Source: an uncultured Flammeovirgaceae bacterium
GTDB taxonomy: Bacteria; Bacteroidota; Bacteroidia; Cytophagales; Cyclobacteriaceae
Assembly: GCA_937883755.1 (NCBI GenBank)
Contig: CAKZYA010000060.1
Coordinates: 302,210 to 366,209, forward strand
Direction of reading: 5' to 3'
DNA: 64,000 nucleotides
Shown: positions 35,568 to 43,831 of the stretch, one piece after another
Layout: each line of letters opens with the position of its first letter
How positions within the stretch are numbered: position 1 is the stretch's first letter
The notes under the pieces: generated by a model
Seen by the model: only the letters and a program-made list of their open reading frames with translations
Database searches by the model: none
Told to the model about the DNA's origin: nothing
Program-made: the position numbers and the translations under genes

Positions 35568-35656
35568 ATGGCGCTACCTATTCTCAGTACTTGGGTGGTA
35601 GTTGCATACCTGTCGATTACGATCTCTTCATTTGGAAAAACGAATAATAATAGTAG
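35568..35656 (+). pseudogene. First codons of a PUL gene cut by an IS
   Basis: Ten bases after the sulfatase stop, an ATG opens a frame whose first ~27 residues are hydrophobic (MALPILSTWVVVAYLSITIS, SFGKTN), resembling the first membrane helix of a transporter or a signal peptide. Close to base 35657 it runs into the left inverted repeat of the IS3-family element. No continuation appears on the far side of the IS, so the rest of the gene was deleted. The start resembles sodium:solute symporters, but 27 residues do not allow a firm call. Confidence 0.6.
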
Positions 35657-36593
35657 GGTCATTCTCTGAAATTACTCTACGTGCTTGCTCTCGGTATTTA
35701 TTCTTTTTCCACCGTTTGGGGATTGGACCGCTCATCTGGTGAGCCTGAACTGGCATCATCATGTCTAGGCTACGGTGGGGTCGTTTCTCATTGTAAATCC
35801 GGATGGCTTTGGCGATGGCCATCTTTGCTGAAGCGTGATCTGGATAGCCGGGTCGCAGCAGTTCTTCTTTCAAAATACCGTTGACCCGTTCGGCGATGGG
35901 GTTCTCGTAGCTTTCCCGAGCCATGCTAATCTGTACCTGGTGCTTTTCTAATAAGCCGACATACTGATAGCAGCAATACTGAATCCCGCGATCCGAGTGA
36001 TGGATTAGTGGGGTGGGGGAAGTGGTATGTCTTTTTTCCCTTTGGTCGACGGATCGCAAAGCTATTCTTAAAGCTTCCAGAGGTCCTTCGGCTCTCAAGC
36101 TTGGTTGCAGTGACCATCCGACAATCTTTTTGGAATAAGCATCCGTAATCAAACTAAGATAACTGAAATGGTCACCGACACACCGGATATAGGTAATATC
36201 GCTGGTCCAGACGAAGTTAGGTCGTAGCACTTCCAGGTCTTTGACCAAGTTAGGATGCTTGTAAAAAAGATGTTTAGACTGCGTGGTACCAGGTCCTCTT
36301 CGTTTCCTTTTGGGCAGCAAATGGTGAGCCCGTAGCAAATTATACAGCTTGTCACGACCCATTTTAATATCGTGCTCGGCCAGGAAAGGCTTGATAAGCA
36401 GATACACTTTTTCCGTACCTAGTTGTGGTTGCTCTTGCTTGATTTTACGTACTTCTTGCAATACCAACGCCTCTTGTAGCACTCGCTTACTGGCTCGTCG
36501 CTCGGCTTTGTAGTAAGCTTGACGTGTCAGGCCAAACAGATCGCAAAGAACTCCTACACCGGTAATAGGAAACTCTTTGCGAAGGCGATTCAC
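35628..36593 (-). CDS. IS3-family transposase OrfB (DDE)
   Basis: A 321-residue integrase-core transposase with a complete-looking DDE triad: D in WTSDITYIR, D in HHSDRGIQYCC and E in NPIAERVNGILKEE, preceded by the HTH_21-type N-terminal region (VLCDLFGLTRQAYYKAERRA). It starts with GTG at 36593, overlapping the end of the OrfA frame. The left inverted repeat of the element begins at about 35657, so the last ten or so residues (from NDPTIIIRFSK) are read from flanking host DNA. The protein may still be active if OrfA is supplied, because the OrfA frame of this copy is damaged. Confidence 0.92.
   Translation of the reverse strand: MNRLRKEFPITGVGVLCDLFGLTRQAYYKAERRASKRVLQEALVLQEVRKIKQEQPQLGTEKVYLLIKPFLAEHDIKMGRDKLYNLLRAHHLLPKRKRRGPGTTQSKHLFYKHPNLVKDLEVLRPNFVWTSDITYIRCVGDHFSYLSLITDAYSKKIVGWSLQPSLRAEGPLEALRIALRSVDQREKRHTTSPTPLIHHSDRGIQYCCYQYVGLLEKHQVQISMARESYENPIAERVNGILKEELLRPGYPDHASAKMAIAKAIRIYNEKRPHRSLDMMMPVQAHQMSGPIPKRWKKNKYREQARRVISENDPTIIIRFSK
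35657..35680. repeat. Left inverted repeat of the IS3 element
   Basis: 24 bases that pair with 36962-36985 at 19 of 24 positions; this is the 3' end of the element relative to transposase transcription. OrfB reads through it into flanking DNA. Confidence 0.75.
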
Positions 36594-36626
36594 TGTTTGG
36601 CTCCAGGCTTTTTTCGCACCGGAATA

Positions 36627-36944
36627 TTAAGTTCCTCTTCGGCCACCTCTGACTTTCTCGTCCTGTAAGGCTTTCTGAGTTTGCTTGAGCTGCTTTTCCA
36701 GTACTTTGATTTTCTCTGTTTGACTCTGCTTTCGTTTCATAGGTTGGTTGGTTTGAAGTGGTAGTACCTTGCGTTGAACGTACTGCTTGCACCATTTACG
36801 AATCAAGATAGTGGTTATCCCATACTTTTCACAAGCCTGCTCTTCGGTCAATAGTTCAGCATCAATTTGCTGAATTACTCGCCATCGGAAGGCAACGAGC
36901 CAGTAGGACTTTTTCTCCTTCTTGTTTCTTTTGCTATTTCTCAT
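36627..36944 (-). pseudogene. IS3-family OrfA, damaged 3' end
   Basis: The frame from the ATG at 36944 (MRNSKRNKKEKKSYWLVAFR) has the OrfA helix-turn-helix (EEQACEKYGITTILIRKWCK) and the start of the coiled coil (KIKVLEKQLKQTQKALQDEK). It then ends early in VRGGRRGT. In the neighbouring frame the expected OrfA end appears (SEVAEEELNIPVRKKPGAKQ) and stops in a TGA that overlaps the GTG of OrfB. Compared with related OrfA proteins roughly ten residues between the coil and this end are missing, so a small deletion with a frameshift has occurred. A programmed frameshift is less likely because residues are lost as well as the phase. Confidence 0.7.
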
Positions 36945-36961
36945 AGGGTTATACACGTTGT

Positions 36962-36985
36962 GTAGACCTATTTCAGGGTATGACC
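36962..36985. repeat. Right inverted repeat of the IS3 element
   Basis: 24 bases complementary to the left repeat at 35657-35680 (19 of 24). It lies 18 bases upstream of the OrfA ATG on the minus strand and marks the 5' end of the element. Confidence 0.75.
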
Positions 36986-37090
36986 TTTTGTTGAATAACT
37001 ATTTTTATGTTAATTAAATACAACAATTAAAAAGAAACAATAGGGAAGTGGGCAGTCATTAATTACATTTACATCTTTAGATATTTTACT

Positions 37091-38218
37091 ATGCTAGATT
37101 CTATACCTGAGGCTATCAAGGACATACAAGATGGAAAAATAATCGTTGTGGTTGATGACGAAAATCGGGAGAATGAAGGTGATTTTATTTGTGCCGCTGA
37201 GAAAATTACTCCTGAAATTGTCAATTTCATGTCTACTCATGGCCGAGGACTAATCTGTGTCCCACTCGATGAGAATCGCTGCGAAGAGCTAGAATTAGAG
37301 TTAATGGTTGGTCGTAATACTTCCCATTACGATACGCCCTTCACCGTTTCAGTGGATTTAATTGGTCACGGCTGTACTACCGGAATATCAGCTTCTGATC
37401 GGTCAAAAACTATCCAAGCATTGGTAAATTCGGATACCCATCCGGATGATCTGGCTCGTCCAGGACATATTTTCCCACTAAAAGCGAAAAATGGCGGAGT
37501 ACTTCGCCGTGCAGGACATACGGAGGCAGCTATTGATCTTCCTCGCTTAGCAGGTCTTTCATCAGCTGGTGTATTAGTAGAAATTATGAATGAAGATGGT
37601 AGTATGGCTCGCTTACCTGACCTCCGAAAAGTAGCAGACCATTTTGATCTAAAGCTGGTGTCTATTCAGGATTTGATTCAATATCGTCTTCAGCACGATA
37701 GCCTCATTCGCCGTGAGGTATCAGTACCTCTTGATTCTATTTACGGTCATCTACAATTATATGCTTTCACCCAGCTCTCTACAAATGAAGTTCATTTAGC
37801 CTTTGTCAAAGGGCAGTGGAATAGCGATGAAGTAGTTACCGTTAGAGTGCATTCCTCTAATCTGTTTGAGGATATTTTTGGAACAATTATGAACAATCAA
37901 TTTAACGTACTCCAACGCTCACTAGAAATTTTAGACCAACAGGAAAAGGGAATCATCATTTATATGAATCAAGAAGGCTTAGGAAGTAATATTTTAGATA
38001 GACTTAAAGAGTATCAGAAAAAGAGAGACGAGAATGAACGAAAAACCATTTCTGCATTAGGGCTGAAAATGGATAAGCGAGACTACGGGATTGGTGCCCA
38101 GATTCTTCGTGATTTAGGAGTAAATAAAATAAAGCTCATTACAAACCATCCGGTAAAACGAGCTGGGCTACAGGGATATGGCCTGGAAATTGTTGATCAT
38201 ATCCCACTACGCAACTAG
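37091..38218 (+). CDS. ribB: 3,4-dihydroxy-2-butanone-4-phosphate synthase with degenerate GTP cyclohydrolase II half
   Basis: A 375-residue RibBA-type protein. Residues 1-205 are a standard RibB domain: VVDDENRENEGDFICAAEKI holds the acidic metal-binding loop and HTEAAIDLPRLAGLSSAGVL the other conserved site, so ribulose-5-phosphate can be converted to the four-carbon riboflavin precursor. The second half has the GTP cyclohydrolase II fold, but the three zinc Cys of the normal VHSECLTGD...RCDCG pattern are absent (here VHSSNLFEDIFGTIMNNQF), so it should not hydrolyse GTP. This degenerate form is known in other Bacteroidota, which carry a separate active ribA. Transcription probably starts in the AT-rich 105 bases between the IS and the ATG. 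Confidence 0.88.
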   Translation: MLDSIPEAIKDIQDGKIIVVVDDENRENEGDFICAAEKITPEIVNFMSTHGRGLICVPLDENRCEELELELMVGRNTSHYDTPFTVSVDLIGHGCTTGISASDRSKTIQALVNSDTHPDDLARPGHIFPLKAKNGGVLRRAGHTEAAIDLPRLAGLSSAGVLVEIMNEDGSMARLPDLRKVADHFDLKLVSIQDLIQYRLQHDSLIRREVSVPLDSIYGHLQLYAFTQLSTNEVHLAFVKGQWNSDEVVTVRVHSSNLFEDIFGTIMNNQFNVLQRSLEILDQQEKGIIIYMNQEGLGSNILDRLKEYQKKRDENERKTISALGLKMDKRDYGIGAQILRDLGVNKIKLITNHPVKRAGLQGYGLEIVDHIPLRN

Positions 38219-38271
38219 AAACACACTATTTCGTGGTAATTAGTGTTAATAGTAAAAACAATAAACATCGT

Positions 38272-38895
38272 ATGAAGAAGTTAATTACTCTCGGTTATCT
38301 TCTAATTTTTGCGATAACCACAGCCCAAGCCCAGCAATATTTTCCTTCAGAGGTATGGCACGAAGGAAGCGTGACTATCGTAGATGGTGAAAGTTATCGT
38401 GGAAAAATTAAATATAATCTAGAAGCTGACCTCATTCAGTTCAGTGCCAATAATACTATCAAAACCTTTAGTGCCCAGAAGCTAATCTTCTTTGAAATAT
38501 TTGATGCTGAATACGGACGATACCGTGAGTTTTACGCTTTACCATATCAAGTAAGTGGCGATTATAAAACTCCTCGGCTATTTGAAGTACTCTATGAAAA
38601 TACACTGACGCTGCTGTGTCGGGAAGAAATTGTACAACAGACAGCACCTATTAATGACCCTTTTTTCTACGGAAACCAAATGATGACCCGCTTCCGTCTC
38701 GATTATCAATATTATTTCCTAGATCGCGACGGGGACATTCAGTATTTCTCACAAAAGAAAGATGATCTGTACGATATGTTCCCGCGAAATAAAGCGAAAG
38801 TAGAACAATACGTTAAGAAAAATAAGTTAAAACCAGATCGCCAACGAGATCTGGTTAGGGTAACCGCCTACTATAATTCTCTATTAAATTCCTGA
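38272..38895 (+). CDS. Hypothetical secreted protein
   Basis: I use the ATG at 38272 since it begins a signal peptide (MKKLITLGYLLIFAITTAQA); an in-frame ATG at 38233 would put 13 polar residues before it. The mature part (about 185 residues) starts EVWHEGSVTIVDGESYRGKI and is beta-rich, a pattern I associate with small Bacteroidota envelope proteins of unknown role. The C-terminus is basic (KKNKLKPDRQRDLVRV). It lies between the riboflavin gene and surE, 11 bases before surE, so it may be co-transcribed with surE. Confidence 0.7.
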   Translation: MKKLITLGYLLIFAITTAQAQQYFPSEVWHEGSVTIVDGESYRGKIKYNLEADLIQFSANNTIKTFSAQKLIFFEIFDAEYGRYREFYALPYQVSGDYKTPRLFEVLYENTLTLLCREEIVQQTAPINDPFFYGNQMMTRFRLDYQYYFLDRDGDIQYFSQKKDDLYDMFPRNKAKVEQYVKKNKLKPDRQRDLVRVTAYYNSLLNS

Positions 38896-38906
38896 ACAAG
38901 CAAGCT

Positions 38907-39677
38907 ATGGGGCAACCCCGAATTTTGGTTTCTAACGACGATGGTATCTCTTCCCGAGGTATTCAGTTTCTCGTGAATATTATGGAAGAATTGGGGGAAG
39001 TAGTGGTCGTAGCCCCCGATAGCCCCCAGTCGGGTATGGGACACGCCATCACCATTGGCGAGCCTTTGAGACTTACCGAAACTGATATATTTGACGGGGT
39101 GCTGGCTTACGAATGTTCGGGCACTCCAGCCGATTGTGTCAAACTAGGCAAGCACTATGTCTTGAAAGACCAACCACCTGATTTAGTAGTCAGTGGAGTA
39201 AATCACGGTAGTAATACATCAATCAGCGTTCTTTATTCCGGAACTATGTCAGCTGCCGTAGAAGGTGCAATTGAAGGATTTCCGTCTATTGGCTTCTCTT
39301 TATGCGACTTCAGTGCTGATGCTGATTTCTCTCATACGGGTGAGTACGTGTATAATATTGCCAAAACTGCTTTAGAGAATAACTTTCCCCGAGGAGTGGC
39401 TTTGAACGTCAACTTTCCTCACAAGCAAAAAGAACCAATTCAGGGAATTAAAGTCTGTCGGCAAGCCCACGCTAAGTGGCAAGAAGAATTCAATCAGCGT
39501 TATGATCCTTACGGAAGACAGTATTTTTGGATGGCGGGTAATTTTGTCAATTTTGATGCCGGTGAGGATAATGATGAATGGGCAGTTGCTAATAATCACG
39601 TCTCAATAGTGCCTTGCCAGTACGATATGACCGCTCATAAGATAATCTCTGATATCAAAACCTGGTCTTTTGGCTAG
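38907..39677 (+). CDS. surE: 5'/3'-nucleotidase SurE
   Basis: A 256-residue SurE phosphatase. The metal-binding start ILVSNDDGISSRGIQFLV (N10, D11, D12), VVVVAPDSPQSGMGHAITIG with its active-site Ser, and the GVNHGSNTSISVLYSGTMSA segment that supplies a metal-ligand Asn are all intact. SurE removes phosphate from nucleoside 5'- and 3'-monophosphates and is linked to stationary-phase survival. Its end overlaps by four bases the end of the convergent glycosyltransferase gene. Confidence 0.96.
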   Translation: MGQPRILVSNDDGISSRGIQFLVNIMEELGEVVVVAPDSPQSGMGHAITIGEPLRLTETDIFDGVLAYECSGTPADCVKLGKHYVLKDQPPDLVVSGVNHGSNTSISVLYSGTMSAAVEGAIEGFPSIGFSLCDFSADADFSHTGEYVYNIAKTALENNFPRGVALNVNFPHKQKEPIQGIKVCRQAHAKWQEEFNQRYDPYGRQYFWMAGNFVNFDAGEDNDEWAVANNHVSIVPCQYDMTAHKIISDIKTWSFG

Positions 39678-40792
39678 AGCAGTGCCTGCTCAACCACTGA
39701 AACAAATTTTTTCCCTTCCCAAAAAATTTCTGATGGCTTTCCGTGAGGATAAAACTGGGTATCCTTCATTTTATCTATAATTTGATTCATTGGCCACTCA
39801 GGCTCAGAAAAATCTATCGGGATAGCACATTCCCAGGGCTGACAGTAATCAACCCAAGGTGCGTGATTCTGTAAAAAAAACGGTAACTGGTAATTCATAT
39901 ACTCCCAAATACGGGTTGGAAAGCAGTTCTCTGTGCTTGGTAAAACCTGATGAGATACTATCCCAAAATCAGCTTCTCGCATAGCTTGAAGAAGTATCGC
40001 GTGCTGAATTGGGTAAAGCTGAACATTGTAGGTAATCCAGGACTTATCCGGTAGGAATCTTAGTAATTTTTGGTACGTATCGAGTTGGGTTACATGTCCA
40101 ATTAAGGCAAACTGAAGCTTTCCCTCCAACGCTGAGTAAAGTTGATCGGCAAAACGAAGCGCATCCCAAATGCCATAGATACTACTGATTGTGCCAGTGT
40201 AAACCAGTCTAATTGACTCGCCCTGCGTAGAAAATGAACTGTCGTCACTTAACATTACTTTATTTTCTAGTAACAGGGTAGGGAATTTAGCTAACCAGGG
40301 CTTTTCCTGAAAATATCCCTTCTCAGCAACAAATAAGCAGGCTGACTTTTGGGCTAACCAATGTTCTAAAAAGGTAATCCCTTTCGCCAGCCACTTTCTT
40401 AATTTTCCTCGTCGCTGATGATGATGCAAAATATTGCGGGAATGATTTTCTTGCATATCGTAAAAGAGCTGTACCCGCGAAAAAATGAGCTTGAACAAAA
40501 GAACTGAAGGGGCTAGCTCTGGTGTAGTGACAATAATAAAGTCAGGCTTGATTTTTAGAAGTGATCCGATCATTTGGAGGTTTGCTAGTAAACGAGCAAT
40601 CTGCTGTGATTTAAACCGAAAGATTGGATGAAATTTTATATCCGGCGAAGATGGATGTGTATTTGAGGAAAATCCTAGTATATTCACCGAAAATTTACCA
40701 TCACAGACTAACGACTGCGCCATCTTTTCGTACATTCGGGTGTCGCCTACTGGTTTTAGTACCGATACAATAGCCCCAACTTCTTTTTTCAA
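39674..40792 (-). CDS. Glycosyltransferase (GT4-like)
   Basis: A 372-residue GT-B-type glycosyltransferase. The N-terminal Rossmann half has GAIVSVLKPVGDTRMYEKMA at its start and PDFIIVTTPELAPSVLLFKL. The donor-binding half begins IRLVYTGTISSIYGIWDALR, a typical GT4 phosphate loop region, and later has MREADFGIVSHQVLPSTENC and FPTRIWEYMNYQLPFFLQNH, matching the E-x7-E-like donor site. It probably transfers a sugar during surface polysaccharide or lipid-glycan synthesis, but no cluster of such genes is nearby. It diverges from dapD with only 35 bases between the two starts, so their promoters must overlap. Confidence 0.8.
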   Translation of the reverse strand: MKKEVGAIVSVLKPVGDTRMYEKMAQSLVCDGKFSVNILGFSSNTHPSSPDIKFHPIFRFKSQQIARLLANLQMIGSLLKIKPDFIIVTTPELAPSVLLFKLIFSRVQLFYDMQENHSRNILHHHQRRGKLRKWLAKGITFLEHWLAQKSACLFVAEKGYFQEKPWLAKFPTLLLENKVMLSDDSSFSTQGESIRLVYTGTISSIYGIWDALRFADQLYSALEGKLQFALIGHVTQLDTYQKLLRFLPDKSWITYNVQLYPIQHAILLQAMREADFGIVSHQVLPSTENCFPTRIWEYMNYQLPFFLQNHAPWVDYCQPWECAIPIDFSEPEWPMNQIIDKMKDTQFYPHGKPSEIFWEGKKFVSVVEQALL

Positions 40793-40827
40793 AATATCTG
40801 CTCGTTAGACTGAGGATAACTTGCCCT

Positions 40828-41640
40828 ATGGAACTTCAACAAATAATCGAGGCAGCTTGGGATGATCGCTCTCTGCTGCAAGACAAAGATGTAAAAATAG
40901 CTATTAAATCTACCATTGATGATCTGGATAGAGGAAAGAAGCGAGTCGCTGAACCTCAAGGTAATGATTGGATAGTTCATGACTGGGTAAAAAAAGCCGT
41001 AATTCTCTACTTCCCTCTACAAAAAATGAAAACCTTGGAAGTCGGTCCTTTCGAGTTTCATGATAAAATGAAACTGAAGACTGGCTACGAACAACTAGGA
41101 GTGAGGGTCGTTCCTCACGCAATAGCTCGCTATGGTGCTCATTTAGCTAAAGGGATAGTCATGATGCCTTCTTACGTGAATATCGGAGCCTATGTAGACT
41201 CTGGAACGATGGTGGATACCTGGGCAACAGTAGGGAGCTGTGCTCAGATTGGTAAGGATGTTCATTTAAGCGGTGGAGTAGGGGTGGGCGGTGTGCTCGA
41301 GCCCGTACAAGCAGCTCCGGTAATTATTGAAGATGGAGCCTTTATTGGATCGCGCTGTATTATTGTAGAAGGGGTACGAATTGGAAAAGAAGCAGTGTTA
41401 GGAGCTAACGTTACACTGACAGCTAGTTCAAAAATTATTGACGTTACTCAAAACGAACCAGTTATCTATCAAGGTAAAGTTCCTTCTCGTTCGGTAGTTA
41501 TCCCTGGCTCCTACACTAAAGAATTTGCGGCGGGTAACTATCAGGTACCCTGTGCCCTCATTATTGGGCAACGTAAAGAAAGTACCGATCGAAAAACATC
41601 TCTAAATCAGGCGCTACGTGATCATCAAGTAGCGGTTTAG
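40828..41640 (+). CDS. dapD: 2,3,4,5-tetrahydropyridine-2,6-dicarboxylate N-succinyltransferase
   Basis: A 270-residue DapD, full family length. The N-terminal helical domain (ELQQIIEAAWDDRSLLQDKD) is followed by left-handed beta-helix hexapeptide repeats (KGIVMMPSYVNIGAYVDSGT, GKDVHLSGGVGVGGVLEP, IGSRCIIVEGVRIGKEAVLG). It transfers succinyl from succinyl-CoA to tetrahydrodipicolinate in lysine and diaminopimelate synthesis. The gene is monocistronic-looking, with a TPR lipoprotein gene 68 bases downstream on the same strand. Confidence 0.97.
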   Translation: MELQQIIEAAWDDRSLLQDKDVKIAIKSTIDDLDRGKKRVAEPQGNDWIVHDWVKKAVILYFPLQKMKTLEVGPFEFHDKMKLKTGYEQLGVRVVPHAIARYGAHLAKGIVMMPSYVNIGAYVDSGTMVDTWATVGSCAQIGKDVHLSGGVGVGGVLEPVQAAPVIIEDGAFIGSRCIIVEGVRIGKEAVLGANVTLTASSKIIDVTQNEPVIYQGKVPSRSVVIPGSYTKEFAAGNYQVPCALIIGQRKESTDRKTSLNQALRDHQVAV

Positions 41641-41708
41641 TTACTTTCATGCGGACAAATCCTGACTAATCTTTACTTTTGCACTTTCAATTTTCAACGA
41701 GTACTCGA

Positions 41709-42302
41709 ATGAAGCTAATCATCAGTTATCTGGCTGCTATTTTTCTGTTCACTGCCTGTGGCGATAATCAATCTAGTGAGGGAGATAAACTATTTCAACA
41801 GGGTCAGTATGAAGCGGCTATCCAGCAGTATTCCGAATACCTAGAATATAATCCTGAAGATCTCAAAGCAATCTACAACCAAGGTCGGGCTTACGAAGAG
41901 CTGGGACAACTGGATAAATCGTTAGCAAACTTCGAGAAAGCCATTGAAATTGATCCCTTACACGCTAATTCCCTGACGAGCATTGGTAAACATTACTTTC
42001 GGGAGAATAACTATGCGGATGCGTCTTTTTATTTTTCCAAAGCTGCCGAAATAAAGCAAAGTGATCCTCAAGTTTTTTATCTGAAAGCCCGATCACATCA
42101 TAAGCTGGGAGAAACCAAGGAAGCTATGGAAGCTTACGATCTTGCTATCAGCAAAAACCGTGACTACGGCGAAGCTTATCTATACCGGGGTGCTTTGAAA
42201 GTTTATCAAGGAAAAAAAAGTGCTGGTTGCAATGATATTCGTACCGCTCAATCGCTAGACGTACCCGAAGCTAAATCTGCCTTGCAAGAATACTGTAATT
42301 GA
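41709..42302 (+). CDS. TPR-repeat lipoprotein
   Basis: I chose the ATG at 41709, which starts a lipoprotein signal (MKLIISYLAAIFLFTACGDN); an ATG at 41679 lies ahead in frame but adds ten residues before it. The 197-residue protein is almost wholly tetratricopeptide repeats (AAIQQYSEYLEYNPEDLKAI, SLANFEKAIEIDPLHANSLT, AMEAYDLAISKNRDYGEAYL), about four or five units. Such lipoproteins serve as scaffolds for envelope complexes; no specific partner can be named. A TACTTTTG box (41674-41681) before the start could be its -7 promoter element. Confidence 0.85.
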   Translation: MKLIISYLAAIFLFTACGDNQSSEGDKLFQQGQYEAAIQQYSEYLEYNPEDLKAIYNQGRAYEELGQLDKSLANFEKAIEIDPLHANSLTSIGKHYFRENNYADASFYFSKAAEIKQSDPQVFYLKARSHHKLGETKEAMEAYDLAISKNRDYGEAYLYRGALKVYQGKKSAGCNDIRTAQSLDVPEAKSALQEYCN

Positions 42303-42370
42303 TTGATCGTTTATAAAAAATGAGGAGAATAATACTTGTTACACTCGTAATTGTGGTAGATGAAGCTTAG

Positions 42371-42670
42371 TTACATTAAGTAAACTTGTACAAAATCCGA
42401 ATCCACTGAAAATTCAAATCTTTGGAGCCTATCTAAGTTATAATAAGAATCACGAATAATAAGGAATTGCCCGGATATACGGAACTCTCCACTATCAATT
42501 AGCACCCAGGAACTCGAAGTAGACCGCTCATATACCCATACTTCTCTCGTTCTAAACTTCTCAGCCTGAGTCTGCAACTCACGACCTGCTATCTCACCAG
42601 GAGTTAGAACTTCTTCTGTACTACAAGAAGTAGCAATCACCACTAAAATGATACCAATAAACTTCTTCAT
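42371..42670 (-). CDS. Small hypothetical lipoprotein
   Basis: The ATG at 42670 begins a lipoprotein signal (MKKFIGIILVVIATSCSTEE), giving 99 residues; an ATG at 42694 in frame would add eight. The mature part (FRTREVWVYERSTSSSWVLI, GEFRISGQFLIIRDSYYNLD) is beta-rich with no known domain. It stands alone between convergent and divergent neighbours, 88 bases downstream of the 3-hydroxyacyl-CoA dehydrogenase start-to-end direction on the same strand, so it may follow that gene in one transcript. Function unknown. Confidence 0.6.
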   Translation of the reverse strand: MKKFIGIILVVIATSCSTEEVLTPGEIAGRELQTQAEKFRTREVWVYERSTSSSWVLIDSGEFRISGQFLIIRDSYYNLDRLQRFEFSVDSDFVQVYLM

Positions 42671-42758
42671 ATGCGATGCTATATTGCTACTCAAGTTAGC
42701 TCATATCACCTATACTACAAAAACACTATACTGATTATTTACAGTAACTTAGTTTGCT

Positions 42759-43661
42759 TCAGTCTGCAAACTGCTGGGCTATTTTTTGGGACTTAACTCC
42801 TTCTGAATAATCATAAAACCCCTCACCCGATTTTACTCCTAAGCGTTGAGCTGCTACCATATTGATTAGTAATGGGCAAGGAGCGTATTTCGGATTACCG
42901 AACCCATGGTGCAGTACCCGCATAATTGACAGGCAGACATCTAATCCAATAAAATCAGCCAACCGAAGTGGCCCCATTGGATGAGCCATACCTAATTGCA
43001 TGATCTGATCAATCTCGGCTACTCCAGCTACTCCTTCATGAAGCGTGTAGATAGCTTCATTAATCATTGGCATCAGGATTCGGTTAGATACAAACCCTGG
43101 GTAATCATTGACGATTAAGGGAGTTTTTTGCAGTATCACTGCTGTATTGCGAATAATCTCTGTAACTGCCGAGTCAGTAGCATAACCATTGATAATTTCT
43201 ACCAGTTTCATCACCGGAACGGGGTTCATGAAGTGCATACCAATAACCTGAGCAGGACGATTAGTTGTTGCTGCTAACTTGGTAATAGAGATTGAGGAGG
43301 TGTTGGTTGCCAGAATTGTATCTGATGGACTCTCTTGATCAATAGTAGAGAATATTTTTTGCTTTACTGTGAAATCTTCAGTCGCAGCCTCAATAACCAA
43401 ATTAGCCTGATGTACTCCTTCTGACAAAGATGTAGTCGTCGATAGGTTGGCTAAAGTCGCTAATTTTTCATCCTCAGCAATCAATTCTTTCTTGAGTTGG
43501 CGTTCCAGGTTTTTCTTAATGGTGCCTTGTGCTCGTGCTAATTGGGCTTCCTGAACGTCGACTAATATTGTAGTAAATCCGTGCAACGCAAAAATATGAG
43601 CAATACCATTACCCATAGTTCCTGCTCCTATTATTGTTACATTTCTTATTTTACTCTCCAT
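42759..43661 (-). CDS. 3-hydroxybutyryl-CoA/3-hydroxyacyl-CoA dehydrogenase
   Basis: A 300-residue monofunctional 3-hydroxyacyl-CoA dehydrogenase. The NAD loop is VTIIGAGTMGNGIAHIFAL, the catalytic His is in QVIGMHFMNPVPVMKLVEII and the Glu partner follows in the same segment. The C-terminal dimerisation half contains NDYPGFVSNRILMPMINEAI and HPMGPLRLADFIGLDVCLSI. It oxidises (S)-3-hydroxyacyl-CoA to 3-ketoacyl-CoA with NAD, in butanoate metabolism, phenylacetate degradation or fatty acid breakdown. No other beta-oxidation gene is adjacent, so its exact pathway (Hbd or PaaH type) is open. Confidence 0.94.
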   Translation of the reverse strand: MESKIRNVTIIGAGTMGNGIAHIFALHGFTTILVDVQEAQLARAQGTIKKNLERQLKKELIAEDEKLATLANLSTTTSLSEGVHQANLVIEAATEDFTVKQKIFSTIDQESPSDTILATNTSSISITKLAATTNRPAQVIGMHFMNPVPVMKLVEIINGYATDSAVTEIIRNTAVILQKTPLIVNDYPGFVSNRILMPMINEAIYTLHEGVAGVAEIDQIMQLGMAHPMGPLRLADFIGLDVCLSIMRVLHHGFGNPKYAPCPLLINMVAAQRLGVKSGEGFYDYSEGVKSQKIAQQFAD

Positions 43662-43831
43662 GGTATTCGTTTGATATTCATTACTTTATAGCCAAATACT
43701 TAAAGTGTTACTTTTAGGTATAGCTGACGAAAAAAAATACTTTTTATATGCTATTTCCAGTATTTTCGTTACAATTTGGAAAAGAAATTGTAATTAGCCA
43801 AAACAGGTAGTTTTTTGGAAATAAGCCAACT

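Larger units (their letters stand above)
35657..36985 (-). mobile_element. IS3-family insertion sequence
   Basis: An element of about 1.33 kb with OrfA and OrfB on the minus strand, bounded by 24-base imperfect inverted repeats. The left end GGTCATTCTCTGAAATTACT (35657 on) and the right end, read inward as GGTCATACCCTGAAATAGGT (complement of 36985 back), match at 19 of 24 positions. I do not see a clear target duplication. It separates a truncated PUL gene on its left from the riboflavin gene promoter on its right, which suggests that adjacent DNA was deleted after insertion. Confidence 0.8.

Noticed and set aside
36487..36795. Third long frame across the OrfA/OrfB junction of the IS
   Set aside because: It is out of phase with both transposase proteins and its translation is Ser/Arg-rich noise; the expected OrfA end is explained by a different frame.
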